Of a stretch of DNA of 64,000 bases, positions 57,562 through 64,000 are shown piece by piece. The notes under the pieces were generated by a model. That model saw only the letters and a program-made list of their open reading frames with translations. It made no database searches and was not told where the DNA came from. Every line of letters begins with the position of its first letter. Position 1 is the first letter of the stretch. Source of the stretch: Micromonospora_G sp044458865 (GTDB lineage Bacteria > Actinomycetota > Actinomycetes > Mycobacteriales > Micromonosporaceae); the NCBI RefSeq assembly GCF_044458865.1, contig NZ_JBITIH010000010.1:62001-126000 (forward strand). Direction: 5' to 3'. A program made the position numbers and the translations under genes.

Positions 57562-57590
57562 ATTTTTTACGTAAAGGAGGAACTTGTCAA
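57562..57590 (-). promoter_or_regulatory. promoter with TTTACGTAAA palindrome for the ArsR-AHSA1 operon
   Basis: On the minus strand TTGACA (57590-57585) is followed after 17 bp by AAAAAT (57567-57562). The 10-bp palindrome TTTACGTAAA (57566-57575) overlaps the -10, an ideal repressor site. The predicted start of transcription is about 3 nt before the ATG. Confidence 0.65.
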
Positions 57591-57638
57591 TCGCCCACGG
57601 CGAACCCGTCGACCTGGCGGGAAGATCTGCCGACGGAA

Positions 57639-57684
57639 AAGCGGATCGCCGCCCAGGCCGGTTGGCCCGAGCGGCGATCCGCTT
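57639..57684 (-). terminator. 14-bp perfect hairpin downstream of the DUF1416 gene
   Basis: AAGCGGATCGCCGC and GCGGCGATCCGCTT pair exactly across an 18-nt loop, 12 bp beyond the DUF1416 stop. It probably ends the rhodanese/DUF1416 transcript. Confidence 0.75.
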
Positions 57685-57696
57685 CGCTGTGCTGGG

Positions 57697-58017
57697 TCAG
57701 GCGACCGTGACGCCGACCTCGTTGACGCCCCGGCCGGCGGTGACGAGGATGTCACCGTTGCCGTGCCGGGACAGTGCCCGCAGGGTCCAGGTGCCCGGCG
57801 CGGCGAAGAAACGGAACTGCCCCTCCGGGGAGGTCACCACCTCGGCGGTGAACTCGCCGGTGGAGTCGAGCAGCCGGACGTACGCGCCCGGAACGGCGTC
57901 GCCGGAGTCTGCCCGGACGACACCGGTGATGACGGTTTCCCGGTTCAGATCCAGGCCGGCCGGCAGCGGGGCCGACTGGTCAGGAGCCGCGCAACCGGCG
58001 GCGGTGGGAGCGGTCAT
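57697..58017 (-). CDS. sseC: DUF1416 domain protein (SseC-like)
   Basis: A 106-aa carboxypeptidase-regulatory-like beta-sandwich of the DUF1416 family, annotated SseC in mycobacteria. The pattern is ITGVVRADSGDAVPGAYVRL, then FTAEVVTSPEGQFRFFAAPG and GVNEVGVTV. A cysteine lies near the N-terminus (AAGCAAPD). It starts 3 bp after the rhodanese stop, so it is the second gene of the operon. Its biochemical role in sulfur transfer is unknown. Confidence 0.92.
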   Translation of the reverse strand: MTAPTAAGCAAPDQSAPLPAGLDLNRETVITGVVRADSGDAVPGAYVRLLDSTGEFTAEVVTSPEGQFRFFAAPGTWTLRALSRHGNGDILVTAGRGVNEVGVTVA

Positions 58018-58020
58018 GGC

Positions 58021-58869
58021 TCAGGCCCTCCCCGGTTCGTCGCCGAGCACGATCGGCACACCGATCAGCGAGCCGTACTCGGTCCAGGAACCGTCGTAGT
58101 TCTTGACGTTCTGGTGCCCGAGCAGTTCCTTGAGAACGAACCAGGTGTGCGACGAGCGCTCACCGATCCGGCAGTACGCGACGGTGTCGAGGCTGTCGTC
58201 CAACCCGGCATCACCGTAGATCTTGCGCAGCTCGTCGTCGGACTTGAAGGTGCCGTCCTCGTTCGCCGCCTTGGACCACGGGACGTTCACCGCGGTCGGG
58301 ATGTGGCCGGCCCGCTGGGACTGCTCCTGCGGCAGGTGCGCCGGGGCGAGCAGGCGTCCGGCGTACTCGTCGGGGGACCGGACGTCGACCAGGTTCTTGA
58401 CCCCGATGGCGGCGACCGCCTCGTCGCGGAAGGCACGGATGCTCAGGTCCGGTTCCTCCGCCACGTACTGGGTGGCGGGGCGGATGACCTGGTCCGAAAC
58501 GAGCGGCCGGCCGTCCAGCTCCCACTTCTTGCGACCGCCGTCGAGCAGCTTCACGTCGCGGTGGCCGTAGAGCTTGAAGTACCAGTACGCGTACGCCGCG
58601 AACCAGTTGTTGTTGCCGCCGTAGAGCACGACGATGTCGTCGTTGGCGACGCCCCGCTCGGAGAGGAGCGCCTCGAACTGGGACTTGTTCACCGCGTCGC
58701 GGCGCACCGGGTCCTGCAGGTCCTTGCGCCAGTCCAGCTTGATCGCTCCGGCGATGTGGCCGCCGTCGTAGGCGGTGGTGTCCTCGTCGACTTCGACGAA
58801 GACCACGCCCGGGGTGTCGAGGTTCTTCTCGGCCCAGTCGGCCGAGACGAGTGCGGTGTCGCGACTCAT
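58021..58869 (-). CDS. cysA2: thiosulfate sulfurtransferase (rhodanese, CysA2-type)
   Basis: A 282-aa two-domain rhodanese that moves sulfane sulfur from thiosulfate to a thiophilic acceptor. The inactive N-terminal domain includes VFVEVDEDTTAYDGGHIAGA, and the C-terminal domain has VDVRSPDEYAG and the active-site loop YCRIGERSSHTW with C233. It is the first gene of a two-gene operon with DUF1416, identical in order to mycobacterial cysA2-sseC2. A cysteine-containing leader peptide and hairpin 167 bp upstream suggest attenuation by cysteine availability. Confidence 0.95.
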   Translation of the reverse strand: MSRDTALVSADWAEKNLDTPGVVFVEVDEDTTAYDGGHIAGAIKLDWRKDLQDPVRRDAVNKSQFEALLSERGVANDDIVVLYGGNNNWFAAYAYWYFKLYGHRDVKLLDGGRKKWELDGRPLVSDQVIRPATQYVAEEPDLSIRAFRDEAVAAIGVKNLVDVRSPDEYAGRLLAPAHLPQEQSQRAGHIPTAVNVPWSKAANEDGTFKSDDELRKIYGDAGLDDSLDTVAYCRIGERSSHTWFVLKELLGHQNVKNYDGSWTEYGSLIGVPIVLGDEPGRA

Positions 58870-59021
58870 CAGATCACTCCAAGGTCTTGGATGATGGATT
58901 GGTGAGCCTGCGCGGGTATCGAAGGATTTCGTCGCACCACGCGCGGGACCCATAGCGAGAGGATCACGGGTTTGTGCGACGGCGCCGCTGCCGGGCGTGG
59001 GGAAAATCAGAGGGTACGCAA

Positions 59022-59049
59022 AAGCAGCTCCGCCGTCAGATGACGGAGC
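59022..59049 (-). terminator. attenuator-like hairpin overlapping the leader peptide stop
   Basis: On the minus strand GCTCCGTCA pairs with TGAC...GGAGC (nine pairs with a 3-nt bulge), and TGCTTTTGC follows directly. It overlaps the final leader codons and the stop codon, so ribosome position on the cysteine codons would decide whether it forms. It sits about 155 bp before the rhodanese start. Confidence 0.55.
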
Positions 59050-59113
59050 GACACAGGCAGGTGGCCACGCGGCACAGGTCGACCGCGCGCCGTTTGGTGA
59101 GGAGCGTCCCCAT
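59036..59113 (-). CDS. 25-aa cysteine-containing leader peptide (uORF) of the rhodanese operon
   Basis: ATG at 59113 opens MGTLLTKRRAVDLCRVATCL, then CRSVI and stop. The LTKRRAVDLCRVA core matches the actinobacterial putative leader peptide family found upstream of sulfur and cysteine genes. Three cysteines (C14, C19, C21) lie near the end. TAAGCT, with TGG before it as an extended -10 (TGGTAAGCT), ends 8 nt before the ATG, so the message is probably leaderless. The stop lies within the loop side of a hairpin followed by TTTT. Confidence 0.82.
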   Translation of the reverse strand: MGTLLTKRRAVDLCRVATCLCRSVI

Positions 59114-59196
59114 GGGCTGGGAGCTTACCAGCCGGAGATAAACGCGTCACCAGTCAACCACGATCCGGGATCGCACCGAGCAGGCCCGACCAGCGG

Positions 59197-60018
59197 TCAG
59201 TTGATCGGTACGTCCTTCGCGGTGGCCCGGACGGACAGCCCCTGAGGCAGTGGCCGGACCTCCTGCACCTGAAGGTTGAACGGCAACTCCGGCAGTGGCA
59301 GCCGGATCGCGATCTGGCGGACGTACTCCTGTACGGCCAGGCGCGCCACCGGGATGTCGGGCAGGCCCTGCACGTCCAGGTCGCTGAAGCTGAGCGCCAC
59401 CTCGGCACCCTCGACCTTGAGGTTCGCGGCGCCGGCGACCGTGAACGCCTGGCCCAGCACCTCGACCGGGGCGGTCACCATCAGCTTGCCGCCGTCCTCC
59501 TTGAGCTGGAGACCGGGCTGATTGATCAGCTTCAGCACGCTGTCGTACGCGATGGTCGCGGTCCCGTCGACGGTGCCGGCCGTGACCCGCCCCTGCCCGG
59601 TACGGAGCGTGTTGATCGACGCGCTGATGTCCTGCGCGTCGATGTGCAACTCCGGCAGGCGTACGGTCTCGGCGTTGGCGACCGGCGCCTCCACGTCACG
59701 GAGCACGACCACGATCGACTGGTAGTTGCCGGCGATCACCTGGCTCAGGAACGGGAACCCGTGGACGCTCACGTCCGGCGGGCCGGCCTTGATCCCCTCG
59801 CGGGTGATCTCCTGACTGATTCTGGTACCGATCTCCCGCTCGGCGAAGCCGACCGCGTACCGGTCGGCCACGACAAGGCCGACGAGCAGCACCAACAGCA
59901 GGATCAGCAGGCCGATGAGCAGTTTGCGGCCACGCCGACGCGGACGCTCGCCCGTCCGGTGCGATCGGGGCAACCGCCGGGGGTAGCCCTCGTCCTGTGC
60001 CGGATAACTGTCTGCCAC
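59197..60018 (-). CDS. DUF2993 lipid-binding protein (LmeA-like)
   Basis: A 273-aa protein with a basic cytoplasmic N-terminus, one membrane helix (about 33-52) and an extracytoplasmic DUF2993 domain, the tubular lipid-binding fold. Motifs include GTRISQEITREGIKAGPPDV, VHGFPFLSQVIAGNYQSI and ALSFSDLDVQGLPDIPVARL. The mycobacterial orthologue LmeA (Rv0817c) supports mannan elongation in lipomannan/LAM, so a role in envelope glycolipids is inferred. GTG start. Its position beside the rhodanese and GlnR matches that block, although the thioredoxin thiX between them is absent here. Confidence 0.9.
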   Translation of the reverse strand: MADSYPAQDEGYPRRLPRSHRTGERPRRRGRKLLIGLLILLLVLLVGLVVADRYAVGFAEREIGTRISQEITREGIKAGPPDVSVHGFPFLSQVIAGNYQSIVVVLRDVEAPVANAETVRLPELHIDAQDISASINTLRTGQGRVTAGTVDGTATIAYDSVLKLINQPGLQLKEDGGKLMVTAPVEVLGQAFTVAGAANLKVEGAEVALSFSDLDVQGLPDIPVARLAVQEYVRQIAIRLPLPELPFNLQVQEVRPLPQGLSVRATAKDVPIN

Positions 60019-60200
60019 GCCACCCGCCTTCGCCTACCGGACCGGCGGTGCCACCGATCGGGGAACCGTTACGTACCCGGCCCGCGCGAACCTCAACCCG
60101 GGCGAGGACATGATCCCCTACGCCCGATTTTCCCGCCCTCCTCCCTCCCTCGGCGGATCACGCCGAAGAAAGGAGGAACCACCTAGAAGGGAACAAAGAG

Positions 60201-61304
60201 CTACAGGAAGAAAACGCTCATCGCGTACGCGGCCGGCGCGGCCAGGGCGAATCCGCCGAGCGGACCCTGCATGTGCCGGGCCACCCACATGGTCGGCGGC
60301 TCACCCGCCATCAGTCGACCGGCTTCCGAGTAACCGACACCGAGGTCCGCCAGGACGGCGGCGGTCGCCGCGACCAACCCGACGACCGCACCGCTGGTCG
60401 GGGTGAAGCCGACGACGTATCCGCCGATCACACCGCTGGCCAGGGTGCCGAGCATCGCTCCCAGGACCACCCCCGCCGCACCCCGGGGCACCTGTGGCGC
60501 CAGCCGGGGCCAGGGCAGTACCGCGTCGGTGAGCCGGGCGACCACGAGCGCCACTCCGCTGCCGCCGAGACAGACGAAGATCGCCTGGGTGCCGATCGGC
60601 AGCCGGCTGAGCACGATCAGGCTCGCGAACGCGACCACACCGATCACCACCAGAAGGGTGGCGCCGAGCGACTCGGTCACCTGGGCGCGGTCGGTTCGGC
60701 GGACAAGTTGGCCGAGCACGCCGACCACGAACCCGGCCACCGCCACGTAGCCGACCGGCCCGAGTGCCGCGACCTGCGGCAGGATCGCCGCAGCGTCGGC
60801 ACCGGCGGCGACCGCCACGGCGACCCCGGCGACCAGCGGCAGGGCGGGCGGACGCATCGCCATGGTCCAGGCCAGGATGTAGAGCAGTTGCACTCCGAAC
60901 ACCACGAGCGCGAACGGGATCCGCGCCCCTGGGCCGGAGGTCTGCGCACCGAAGACCAGCCCCAGGCCGAGCAGGCCGGCGAAGCCGGCGATCGCCAGCG
61001 CGAGCGGGCGGCGGATCGGGACGGGCTCGAACTCCTCCTCGTCCGACTCGTCGTCGATCTCCGGGTCCAGGCCGCTGCCAGGGACCGGATCGTCGGCACC
61101 GCGCTTGCCGCGCAGGCGCCGCCGGCCGGCCTCGGGCTCCCGTTGTTCGTCCGCCGTGACGGGCGGCTCGTCGAAGGGCATGCCGGACGGGCCGGGCGCC
61201 GGCGGGTAGCCGCGGTGGGGGCCGGACGGTGGTCCGGCCGGTCCGCCACGGGGCCCGTCGGCCCAGGAATCGCGACCGGTCTCGGGTGACGTCGAGGGGA
61301 ACAC
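60201..61304 (-). CDS. polytopic membrane protein, unknown function
   Basis: The protein has about 367 residues. About the first 90 residues are Pro/Gly-rich, then an acidic stretch (DDESDEEEFEP), followed by about ten hydrophobic helices rich in Ala, Val and Gly. I recognise no transporter or enzyme motif. The start is uncertain: GTG at 61304 is chosen because longer upstream frames do not look coding. It is divergent from the GlnR gene across 260 bp containing an inverted repeat and lies 182 bp from lmeA. Possibly part of the envelope neighbourhood, but function is unknown. Confidence 0.72.
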   Translation of the reverse strand: MFPSTSPETGRDSWADGPRGGPAGPPSGPHRGYPPAPGPSGMPFDEPPVTADEQREPEAGRRRLRGKRGADDPVPGSGLDPEIDDESDEEEFEPVPIRRPLALAIAGFAGLLGLGLVFGAQTSGPGARIPFALVVFGVQLLYILAWTMAMRPPALPLVAGVAVAVAAGADAAAILPQVAALGPVGYVAVAGFVVGVLGQLVRRTDRAQVTESLGATLLVVIGVVAFASLIVLSRLPIGTQAIFVCLGGSGVALVVARLTDAVLPWPRLAPQVPRGAAGVVLGAMLGTLASGVIGGYVVGFTPTSGAVVGLVAATAAVLADLGVGYSEAGRLMAGEPPTMWVARHMQGPLGGFALAAPAAYAMSVFFL

Positions 61305-61362
61305 GCACTGATCGTGCCAGATCGGGCCGCTGACGCACGGATTCTGGTTTCGGTCGTGTAAA

Positions 61363-61381
61363 AACCTCCCCCATTGAGGTT
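61363..61381. promoter_or_regulatory. inverted repeat AACCTC-N7-GAGGTT between GlnR and the membrane protein
   Basis: A perfect 6-bp-arm dyad lies in the 260-bp divergent region. It does not match the GlnR box known in actinomycetes (gTnAc-n6-GaAAc) convincingly, so its ligand is unknown. It follows TGTAAAAA on the plus strand, in an AT-richer stretch. Confidence 0.4.
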
Positions 61382-61564
61382 GAGAACACAGCCAAAGAGG
61401 CAATCGTCCGGGATCGCCGTCCGTCGGATCCGTTAAGCTCGGTCCTTACCCCGCCCCGTCAGCGACGCCGGGACCGACACCATTAACCAGTGGCTCAAGC
61501 CGGCCCTGATCCGGAGCGCCACTGGCCACCGCGCGGCGATGCGCCGCCGGGACGGAGGTGATGT

Positions 61565-62287
61565 GTGGAGATCCTGTTGCTGGTCACCGCGCGCGCAGGC
61601 GAGCCATCGGCCGTGCTGCCCGCCCTCGACCTGCTCCCCCACTCGATTCGCACCGCGCCACGGGACGTCCGCACGCTCGTAGCCGGGCCCAGCCCGGACG
61701 CCGTACTGGTGGACGCCCGCTCGGAACTGAGCGAGGCCCGTGCCACCTGTCGCATGCTGCACGCCACCGGTCTGGGAGTACCGCTGGTCGCGGTGGTCAC
61801 CGAGGCTGGCCTGATCGCGCTCAACGCCGACTGGGGTGTGGACGACGTGATCCTCGCCAGCGCCGGTCCCGCCGAGGTCGAGGCGCGGTTGCGGCTCGCC
61901 GTGGGGCGGCTCACCAACGCGATCGCCGGTGCCGGTGGCCAGATCCGGGCCGGCGAGCTGTCGATCGACCCGGACACCTACGCCGCGAAGCTGAAGGGTC
62001 GGCCGCTCGACCTCACCTACAAGGAGTTCGAGCTGCTGAAGTTCCTCGCCCAGCACCCCGGTCGGGTCTTCACCCGGGACCAGCTGCTGCGCGAGGTCTG
62101 GGGCTACGACTACTTCGGCGGCACCCGTACGGTCGACGTGCACGTACGGCGGCTGCGGGCCAAGCTCGGCTCCGAGTACGAGTCGATGATCGGTACGGTC
62201 CGCCAGGTCGGTTACAAGTTCGTCGTACCGCCCTCGTCCCGCTCCCTGCCGGAGTCGGAGCCGGCGGCGGCGACGGTCTCGCTCTGA
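61565..62287 (+). CDS. glnR: GlnR-type orphan response regulator (nitrogen control)
   Basis: A 240-aa OmpR-family regulator. The receiver is atypical: D50 (VLVDARSEL) is present, but the surrounding acidic pocket is missing, as in GlnR, where this residue holds the dimer together instead of being phosphorylated. The winged helix reads YAAKLKGRPLDLTYKEFELL, DYFGGTRTVDVHVRRLRAKL and VRQVGYKFV. It controls nitrogen assimilation genes in actinomycetes. GTG start. Syntenic with Rv0818 between lmeA and mshD. A strong terminator follows. Confidence 0.92.
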   Translation: MEILLLVTARAGEPSAVLPALDLLPHSIRTAPRDVRTLVAGPSPDAVLVDARSELSEARATCRMLHATGLGVPLVAVVTEAGLIALNADWGVDDVILASAGPAEVEARLRLAVGRLTNAIAGAGGQIRAGELSIDPDTYAAKLKGRPLDLTYKEFELLKFLAQHPGRVFTRDQLLREVWGYDYFGGTRTVDVHVRRLRAKLGSEYESMIGTVRQVGYKFVVPPSSRSLPESEPAAATVSL

Positions 62288-62330
62288 CCCTTCCCGGGCT
62301 CCATTCGTTCCTTCCTGTTCCATCTTCGAC

Positions 62331-62370
62331 CGACAAACACCACCCGGTGACCGCCGGGTGGCGTTTGTCG
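62331..62370. terminator. 16-bp-stem terminator after glnR
   Basis: CGACAAAC-A-CCACCCGG pairs with CCGGGTGG-C-GTTTGTCG around TGACCG: 16 pairs with one A-C mismatch. The 3' arm ends GTTTGTCG. It lies 44 bp past the glnR stop. Confidence 0.8.
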
Positions 62371-62380
62371 TGCCCATGTC

Positions 62381-62399
62381 ACCATTCCTCCTAAATGGT
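62381..62399. promoter_or_regulatory. inverted repeat ACCATT-N7-AATGGT upstream of the deacetylase
   Basis: A perfect 6-bp-arm dyad 70 bp upstream of the polysaccharide deacetylase, in an AT-rich stretch that also contains TTTAAG and TTTAGTACG. It is a candidate operator or promoter element; the regulator is unknown. Confidence 0.4.
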
Positions 62400-62469
62400 A
62401 GAAACGGTCATTTAAGCGGCATTTAGTACGTACGCTGAGTTCCCAGGTACAGCGGCAAGGGGGACGGCA

Positions 62470-63534
62470 GTGGCACCGATGCGTGGCCGCGGAGGATCGA
62501 TCGGCCAAGGCGGACGTCAGCGATCCTTCCTGTCCAACCCGGCCAACCTCTCCCTGATCATGGTCCTCACCCTCGCCGCCGGCTCGATCCTCGGTGGGGT
62601 CTACGTCCTCGGCCGCGCGCTCAGCCCATCCGAACAGACGCAGAACCCGCTCAGCGCCTCAGCCCCGCCCGACAGCAGCCCCACCCACGCGTCCGCACCG
62701 AGCAACCCAGCCACCGCCTCCCCGTCGGCCACCTCCCCCTCGCCGACCCCGACGGAATCGGCCCGGGAGGCGGCACCCGCCGACGACCGCCCCCGGCTCG
62801 CCCTCGAACGGGGCGGCCCGTACGGTGCTCGACTCACCTCCGGCTCGGCCGACGTGGCACTCACCTTCGACGACGGGCCGGACCCGAGCTATACCCAGCA
62901 GGTCCTCGACCTACTGGCCGAATACCAGATCAAGGCGACCTTCTGCATGGTCGGCGAACAGGTCGCCGCCCACCCCGACCTGGTACGGGCGATCGCGGCA
63001 GCCGGTCACACCCTGTGCAACCACTCCTGGTCACACGACCTGACCCTGGGCAGCCGGTCCCGTACGGCGATCCGGTCCGACCTGTCCCGGACCAACGCCG
63101 CCATTCGTGCCGCCGTACCCGGCGCCCGCATCCTCTACTTCCGCCAGCCCGGCGGTGCCTGGACCTCCAACGTCGTCGGCGCCGCCTGGGAACTCGGCAT
63201 GACCTCACTGCACTGGGCCGTGGATCCACGGGACTGGACGCGGCCGGGTGCCGGCAACATCGCGTCGACCGTCACGGCAGGCGTACGCGCCGGCTCGATC
63301 GTGCTCATGCACGACTCCGGCGGCAACCGGCAACAGACCGTGAACGCACTGCACACCATCCTGCCCAACCTGCTGCGCCGGTTCGAACTGTCGTCCCTGC
63401 CGACCGGAATGCCCGAGACCAGCGCCGACAACACCGGTGCCACAGAGTCGGGCGAGCCCCGGCTCGACACCTCGGACCGCACGCACGCCCCGTCGGCGAC
63501 GGCCACCGAACCGACCGGCCCGGCCGTCCGATGA
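62470..63534 (+). CDS. membrane-anchored polysaccharide deacetylase (CE4/NodB domain)
   Basis: A 354-aa protein with a basic N-terminus, one membrane helix (about 27-50), a Ser/Pro/Thr-rich linker and a NodB domain. The metal and catalytic motifs are present: LTFDDGPDP (D-D), HSWSHDL (H-x3-H), YFRQPGGAW, HWAVDPRDW and IVLMHDSGG. It would deacetylate peptidoglycan GlcNAc or another beta-linked polymer at the cell surface. The last 70 residues are low complexity. GTG start. It lies between glnR and mshD and is not part of the mycobacterial arrangement, so it is an insertion into the block. Confidence 0.93.
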   Translation: MAPMRGRGGSIGQGGRQRSFLSNPANLSLIMVLTLAAGSILGGVYVLGRALSPSEQTQNPLSASAPPDSSPTHASAPSNPATASPSATSPSPTPTESAREAAPADDRPRLALERGGPYGARLTSGSADVALTFDDGPDPSYTQQVLDLLAEYQIKATFCMVGEQVAAHPDLVRAIAAAGHTLCNHSWSHDLTLGSRSRTAIRSDLSRTNAAIRAAVPGARILYFRQPGGAWTSNVVGAAWELGMTSLHWAVDPRDWTRPGAGNIASTVTAGVRAGSIVLMHDSGGNRQQTVNALHTILPNLLRRFELSSLPTGMPETSADNTGATESGEPRLDTSDRTHAPSATATEPTGPAVR

Positions 63535-63640
63535 CCCGGTCGGACCGGCCGCCCCGGACCGACTCCCGGACGGGTGGTGATGTCGCCCTCGGAACGCGAA
63601 CGCGATCCGGTCGAGGCGGTAGTGGCGGGATAACGTAGCG

Positions 63641-64000
63641 AAGTGACCACGGCAGCCCCAGAGGTAACCCGCATCGACCGCCTCGCACCGGGGCAGATCA
63701 GCGACATCCTGGCGCTTGTCCGGGCCGCTGACCTGGCCGATGGCGCACACCCTCTCTCTGAGCACGTGATGCTTCGGCTCCGCTCGGAGGATCCCACCCC
63801 GGTCGACCACCTCGTCCTGCGCGACCGCACCGGCGTACCGGTCGGATACGCCCAGCTCGACCGGACCGGTGACCCGGCCGGCGCCGAAGCGGAACTGGCC
63901 GTACACCCGCAACACCGCCGGCAGGGGCTCGGCCGGGCACTGGTTGACGCCGCAGTCGCCCGCAGCGGCGGCGCCGACCTGCGCATCTGGGCGCACGGCG
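63641..64000 (+). CDS. mshD: mycothiol synthase MshD, N-terminal part (cut by window end)
   Basis: The frame is open to the end of the window. It encodes the N-terminal GNAT domain: VTTAAPEV, then a substrate segment, LAVHPQHRRQGLGRALVDAA with the acetyl-CoA loop (HRRQGLGR), and LRIWAHG, which matches the MshD family. MshD acetylates Cys-GlcN-Ins to form mycothiol. It is a tandem GNAT; the C-terminal half is outside. The GTG at 63641 is 6 nt after TAACGT, so the transcript may be leaderless. Syntenic with Rv0819 next to glnR. Confidence 0.88.

Noticed and set aside
61363..61381. GlnR autoregulatory box
   Set aside because: The dyad AACCTC-N7-GAGGTT does not match the actinobacterial GlnR a-site/b-site pattern, so it was kept only as an unassigned inverted repeat.
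1..64000. tRNA, rRNA, insertion sequences, prophage or replication origin
   Set aside because: I looked for tRNA-like cloverleaf motifs, transposase/integrase domains and DnaA-box clusters and saw none that could be supported by eye; a covariance-model scan would be needed to exclude small RNAs.

Overview
The window comes from a high-GC actinomycete. Coding is dense, GTG starts are frequent, and mycothiol genes (mshA complete, mshD partial), senX3-regX3, phoU and a GlnR-type regulator are present. A family of GGAAGGGCCC-type hairpins between convergent genes, together with the overall gene set, points to Micromonosporaceae; this is an inference without database support. No rRNA, tRNA, CRISPR array, IS element or phage gene was seen. 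One assembly gap (97 N) lies inside a tandem repeat at about 36.4 kb.

Region 1 (1-37 kb) follows, in inverted orientation, the gene order I recall for M. tuberculosis Rv0474-Rv0505c. From right to left it holds an XRE regulator, hbhA-like, DUF2516, murB, an SDR, mshA, a YbjN protein, gpmA, senX3/regX3, an Rv0495c-like protein, Ppx, a TIM-barrel isomerase, a small HTH protein, the 33-aa ribosomal protein bS22, an epimerase, an acyltransferase and a SerB1-like HAD phosphatase. Accessory genes interrupt it: a metallopeptidase, proline dehydrogenase, a CGNR protein, three MFS transporters, a histone-like nucleoid protein, a beta-glucosidase/LacI pair, a macro-domain/EI24 pair, a WYL regulator, AlaX and others.

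Region 2 (37-64 kb) follows a second conserved block equivalent to Rv0811c-Rv0819: YgfZ (with Fur), a class IV aminotransferase, nitrobindin, then SseC (DUF1416), CysA2 rhodanese, LmeA-like DUF2993, GlnR and MshD. Two short genes were found by hand: a 34-aa membrane protein coupled to nitrobindin, and a 25-aa cysteine-containing leader peptide with an attenuator-like hairpin ahead of the rhodanese/DUF1416 operon.

The most unusual part (about 45.8-56.1 kb) splits region 2. It is a tandem duplication of a cassette made of an orphan winged-helix regulator with a truncated receiver domain, divergent from a giant secreted subtilisin carrying a six-blade kelch propeller. Both intergenic regions hold 11-bp-period direct repeats (AATACTGCCT-like), the arrangement expected for an OmpR/PhoB-type regulator, at matching positions upstream of the proteases. 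Both proteases end at related hairpin terminators. I propose this as a self-contained, duplicated regulatory circuit for extracellular proteolysis.

Functionally the window combines phosphate response (SenX3-RegX3, PhoU, a GTTCACC direct-repeat box), nitrogen response (GlnR), thiol and sulfur metabolism (MshA, MshD, a mycothiol-dependent-isomerase-like protein, rhodanese, DsrE), cell-wall enzymes (MurB, a polysaccharide deacetylase) and extracellular proteolysis.
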